64,000 bases of DNA from Marifrigoribacter sp965178585 (lineage in GTDB: Bacteria; Bacteroidota; Bacteroidia; Flavobacteriales; Flavobacteriaceae): NCBI GenBank assembly GCA_965178585.1, contig OZ238267.1:2852001-2916000 (forward strand), written 5' to 3'. The translations under genes were made by a program, and so were the position numbers. Of the stretch, positions 61,318 through 64,000 are shown piece by piece (within the stretch, counting starts at the first letter, position 1; each line of letters starts with the position of its first letter). The notes beneath the pieces are model-generated. The model saw only the letters and a list, made by a program, of their open reading frames with translations. It did not search any database and was not told the origin of the DNA.

Positions 61318-61959
61318 TTGCAATACATTACTAGAACCATAGATTCTTTAGATTGGATCACCATAATAATGTTTGGATGTTTAATTCTATTAGCGATTAT
61401 AAAAATTATTTATCCTAAACGTTTTGAAGATTTTATAAAATTACCCGTTTCTAATAATTATTTTTTAGCAAAAGGTAAATCTGAAGAATTAAGACACCCA
61501 TTTAGTTTAGTATTATTTGGAATTCAACTTCTATCTATATCCTTGTTTATTTATTTGTTTTTTTTAGAAAAAAATAACACAAATTGGATGATGTTTTTAC
61601 AAATTGTTACTGCAGTATTCGTTTTTATCATTATAAAATCTAGCATTGAAAAAATGATAGGAGCTATTTTTTCAATAGAAAATGTAATTGATAAATATGT
61701 TTATGAAAAAATTACTTATCGCAATTTTATATCATTGTTTTTAATAGTAATCAATTTTATTTTCTATTTTTCTTTTAACCCAGGCTTAAAAACATTAACC
61801 ATAGTTACTTGTATAATTATAGCAATTAATATGATTATTATGTTTTACAGTTATAAAAATTATAGAAGTCTAATATTTAGTAATTTCTTTTATTTTTTAT
61901 TGTATCTTTGCGCTCTCGAAATTTCACCTTATGTTATACTGTATAAAGCATTTGTGTAG
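61318..61959 (+). CDS. DUF4271 membrane protein
   Basis: The 213-residue protein has about six to seven hydrophobic helices and the DUF4271 pattern (a charged loop KRFEDFIKLPVSNNYFLAKGK after the first helix). It begins at a TTG codon; no ATG precedes the conserved region. DUF4271 is common in Bacteroidetes directly before hemD, as here with 27 bases between the stop and the hemD ATG. Function is unknown. Confidence 0.82.
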   Translation: MQYITRTIDSLDWITIIMFGCLILLAIIKIIYPKRFEDFIKLPVSNNYFLAKGKSEELRHPFSLVLFGIQLLSISLFIYLFFLEKNNTNWMMFLQIVTAVFVFIIIKSSIEKMIGAIFSIENVIDKYVYEKITYRNFISLFLIVINFIFYFSFNPGLKTLTIVTCIIIAINMIIMFYSYKNYRSLIFSNFFYFLLYLCALEISPYVILYKAFV

Positions 61960-61986
61960 CTAGGTTAAACGATAAAATTGTCTTAT

Positions 61987-62736
61987 ATGAAAGTGAAAAC
62001 TATTTTGGTTTCCCAACCTGAGCCTAAGGTGGAAAATTCTCCTTATTTTGATTTAATTGACAGACAAAAGGTTAAAATAGATTTTAGAAGTTTTATCCAT
62101 GTTGAGGGGGTATCTAGTAAAGACGTTCGTGCTCAAAAAGTGGATCTTACAAAATTTACTGCAATAATTTTAACCAGTAGAAATGCTGTTGATCACTATT
62201 TTAGAATCGCTGAAGAATTACGATTTAAAGTTCCTGATTCTATGAAATATTTTTGTTTAAGTGAAGCAGTTGCTTATTACTTACAAAAATATGTTGTCTA
62301 TAGAAAACGGAAGATTTATGTAGGGAAAAGAACTTTTTCTGAATTAACACCTATTATCAAAAAATACAAAACCGAAACCTTTTTATTACCATCTTCAGAT
62401 AAATTAAAACCAGACGTACCTGCAAAGATGAATGATTTAGGAGTTAATTGGAAAGAAGCAACTTTTTACAACACGGTTGTAAGTGACCTTTCAGACTTAA
62501 GAAATGTTTATTATGACATCTTAGTGTTTTTTAGCCCAAGTGGGATCAAATCGTTATTTGAGAACTTCCCAAATTTCGAACAAAACGATACTCGAATTGC
62601 TGTTTTTGGAAATACTACTGTTAAAGCTGCTACAGAAAAAGGATTGCGTGTTGATATTCAAGCACCAACTCCAGAAACACCATCTATGACCATGGCTTTA
62701 GAAAAGTACATCATTGATGTAAATAAAAAGAGATAA
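61987..62736 (+). CDS. hemD: Uroporphyrinogen-III synthase
   Basis: The 249-residue protein has the two-lobed HemD layout with weak sequence signatures. They are VKTILVSQPEPKVENSPYFDL at the N-terminus (two pieces of the first lobe), ILTSRNAVDHYF, KIYVGKRTFSEL, and the C-terminal lobe motif VFFSPSGIKSLFE with IAVFGNTTVKAATEKG. It closes hydroxymethylbilane to uroporphyrinogen III in haem synthesis. The ATG at 61987 replaces an upstream TTG. It ends at a strong bidirectional terminator shared with pckA. Confidence 0.9.
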   Translation: MKVKTILVSQPEPKVENSPYFDLIDRQKVKIDFRSFIHVEGVSSKDVRAQKVDLTKFTAIILTSRNAVDHYFRIAEELRFKVPDSMKYFCLSEAVAYYLQKYVVYRKRKIYVGKRTFSELTPIIKKYKTETFLLPSSDKLKPDVPAKMNDLGVNWKEATFYNTVVSDLSDLRNVYYDILVFFSPSGIKSLFENFPNFEQNDTRIAVFGNTTVKAATEKGLRVDIQAPTPETPSMTMALEKYIIDVNKKR

Positions 62737-62752
62737 AAAAACTTAACGATAA

Positions 62753-62790
62753 AAAAAAGCTTGCTTCCTAAATAGAAAGCAAGCTTTTTT
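62753..62790. terminator. Bidirectional terminator between hemD and pckA
   Basis: A 14-base stem AAAAAAGCTTGCTT/AAGCAAGCTTTTTT with a ten-base loop separates the convergent genes, with T runs on both outgoing strands. Confidence 0.93.
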
Positions 62791-62815
62791 TATTTAATCT
62801 TGTTTTAAAGAATCG

Positions 62816-64000
62816 CTATAATTGTGGGCCAGCAGCAATTAATGCTTTCCCTTCGTCATTATCTGTATATTTATCAAAATTCTTAATAAATAGTTTTGCA
62901 AGCTTATTAGCTTTTTTATTCCATTCTGAAACATCAGCATAGGTATCTCTTGGATCTAAAATTTTATCATTAACATTTTCTAAAGAAGTTGGAACTTCTA
63001 GATTGAAAACAGGAATTATTTTAGTTTCAGCTTTTTCAATAGAACCATCTAAAATACGATCAATAATCGCTCTAGTATCTTGAATTGAAATTCTCTTTCC
63101 TGTTCCATTCCATCCAGTATTCACTAAATAAGCTTCAGCTCCATGAGCCTCCATTTTTTTAACTAATTCTTTGCCGTATTTAGTTGGGTGTAACGTTAAA
63201 AATGCTTCACCAAAACAAGCAGAAAAAGTAGGTTGTGGCTCAGTCACTCCTCTTTCAGTACCTGCTAATTTCGCTGTGAATCCTGACAAAAAGTGATACT
63301 TAGTTTGCTCAGGAGTCAACTTAGATACTGGAGGCATTACACCAAAGGCATCTGCTGTTAAAAATATTACTTTATTTGCATGACCTGCTTTAGAAACTGG
63401 CTTTACAATATTCTCAATATGATAAATTGGATAAGATACACGTGTATTTTGTGTAGTAGAACCATCGGTAAAATCAATTTTACCATTTTCATCAACAGTT
63501 ACATTTTCTAATAATGCATCCTTTTTTATTGCTCCATAAATATCTGGTTCTGCTTCAGCATCTAAATCAATTGTTTTTGCATAACATCCTCCTTCAAAAT
63601 TAAATACACCTTCGTCATCCCATCCATGCTCATCATCACCAATTAATTGCCTTTTAGGATCTGTAGACAAGGTTGTTTTACCTGTTCCTGATAATCCAAA
63701 GAAAATTGCTGTATTCCCATCTTCACCAACATTTGCTGAACAGTGCATTGCGGAAATACCTCTTTGTGGCAAGTAATAATTCATCATTGCGAACATTCCT
63801 TTTTTCATTTCACCACCATACCAAGTCCCACCGATAACTTGCATTTTTTCAGTTAAGTTAAAAACTGTAAATACATCAGAATTTAAACCGTGTTCTTTCC
63901 ATTTGTTATTTTTAACCTTTGATCCATTCATCACCACAAAATCTGGTTCCCCATAATTATCTAATTGCTCTTCTGTAGGTCGAATAAACATATTGGTAAC
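62816..64000 (-). CDS. pckA: Phosphoenolpyruvate carboxykinase (ATP), 5' end outside the window
   Basis: About 395 of the usual ~535 residues are present; the N-terminal part lies beyond position 64000, and the frame is open to the edge, so the ATG at 63991 is internal. It has GTWYGGEMKKGMFAMMNY, the kinase-1a loop FFGLSGTGKTTLSTDP, GDDEHGWDDEGVFNFEGGCYAK with the metal-binding aspartate, and LTADAFGVMPPVSKL. It converts oxaloacetate and ATP to phosphoenolpyruvate. In this genome it would support growth on acetate or propionate. Confidence 0.96.
   Translation of the reverse strand, partial: VTNMFIRPTEEQLDNYGEPDFVVMNGSKVKNNKWKEHGLNSDVFTVFNLTEKMQVIGGTWYGGEMKKGMFAMMNYYLPQRGISAMHCSANVGEDGNTAIFFGLSGTGKTTLSTDPKRQLIGDDEHGWDDEGVFNFEGGCYAKTIDLDAEAEPDIYGAIKKDALLENVTVDENGKIDFTDGSTTQNTRVSYPIYHIENIVKPVSKAGHANKVIFLTADAFGVMPPVSKLTPEQTKYHFLSGFTAKLAGTERGVTEPQPTFSACFGEAFLTLHPTKYGKELVKKMEAHGAEAYLVNTGWNGTGKRISIQDTRAIIDRILDGSIEKAETKIIPVFNLEVPTSLENVNDKILDPRDTYADVSEWNKKANKLAKLFIKNFDKYTDNDEGKALIAAGPQL

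Overview
The window comes from a low-GC member of the Bacteroidota, almost certainly a marine-type Flavobacteriaceae. Four things point there. Several secreted proteins end in type IX secretion (T9SS) C-terminal domains. Promoters carry the Bacteroidetes -7 box TAnnTTTG. There are family-typical proteins (DUF6252, DUF4271, DUF4296 and a DnaE with a fused N-terminal exonuclease). Gene order is also flavobacterial (rpsP-rimM, DUF4271-hemD-pckA). Most of the window is ordinary chromosomal backbone; no CRISPR array, rRNA operon or complete insertion sequence was seen.

Region 0-10.5 kb holds a BlaI/M56 sensor pair with tandem operators, then a run of secreted T9SS proteins (two Asp-box beta-propellers, an FG-GAP propeller, an M43-like metalloprotease), a TPR/LuxR-type regulator and a pirin. 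Two of these genes are interrupted by in-frame stop codons: one in the TPR regulator and two in the metalloprotease. Region 10.5-12.4 kb is the only clearly accessory stretch. It has a 44-base poly-G run bounded by dyad-symmetric sequence, a CTnDOT-type tyrosine integrase and a tRNA-Asp, which looks like the integrase end of a tRNA-targeted island whose cargo is absent or lost in assembly.

Region 12.4-31 kb holds DUF58, thioredoxin, DNA polymerase III alpha, rpsP-rimM-trmN6, an amino-acid permease/DDAH-family pair, a Rieske oxygenase, an acyl-CoA dehydrogenase, an LRR T9SS protein and a three-gene acyl-CoA (probably propionyl-CoA) carboxylase operon.

Region 31-45 kb is a compact short-chain-fatty-acid (acetate/propionate) module. 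It comprises a DnaQ-like exonuclease, a cNMP/CBS/DUF294 protein, a transposase-like zinc-ribbon/HTH protein, an outer-membrane porin, a DUF4212 plus VC_2705-type symporter pair (symporter frameshifted here), a symporter-fused histidine kinase, a receiver-only response regulator, a propionyl-CoA-synthetase-like enzyme and acetyl-CoA synthetase. Together these would import, sense and activate acetate or propionate. The nearby carboxylase would carry propionyl-CoA onward, and PEP carboxykinase at the right edge would feed gluconeogenesis.

Region 45-64 kb is housekeeping: Mrp/NifU Fe-S assembly, an alkyltransferase-like protein, LysE exporter, trmB, a PhoBR-like pair, a LuxE-like enzyme followed by transglutaminase-like, DUF350 and YHS genes, tyrS, pyrC, a polyprenol-phosphate-mannose synthase-like enzyme, hemD and pckA (cut by the window end). 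Assignments rest on reading motifs and on remembered family features; no database search was possible.
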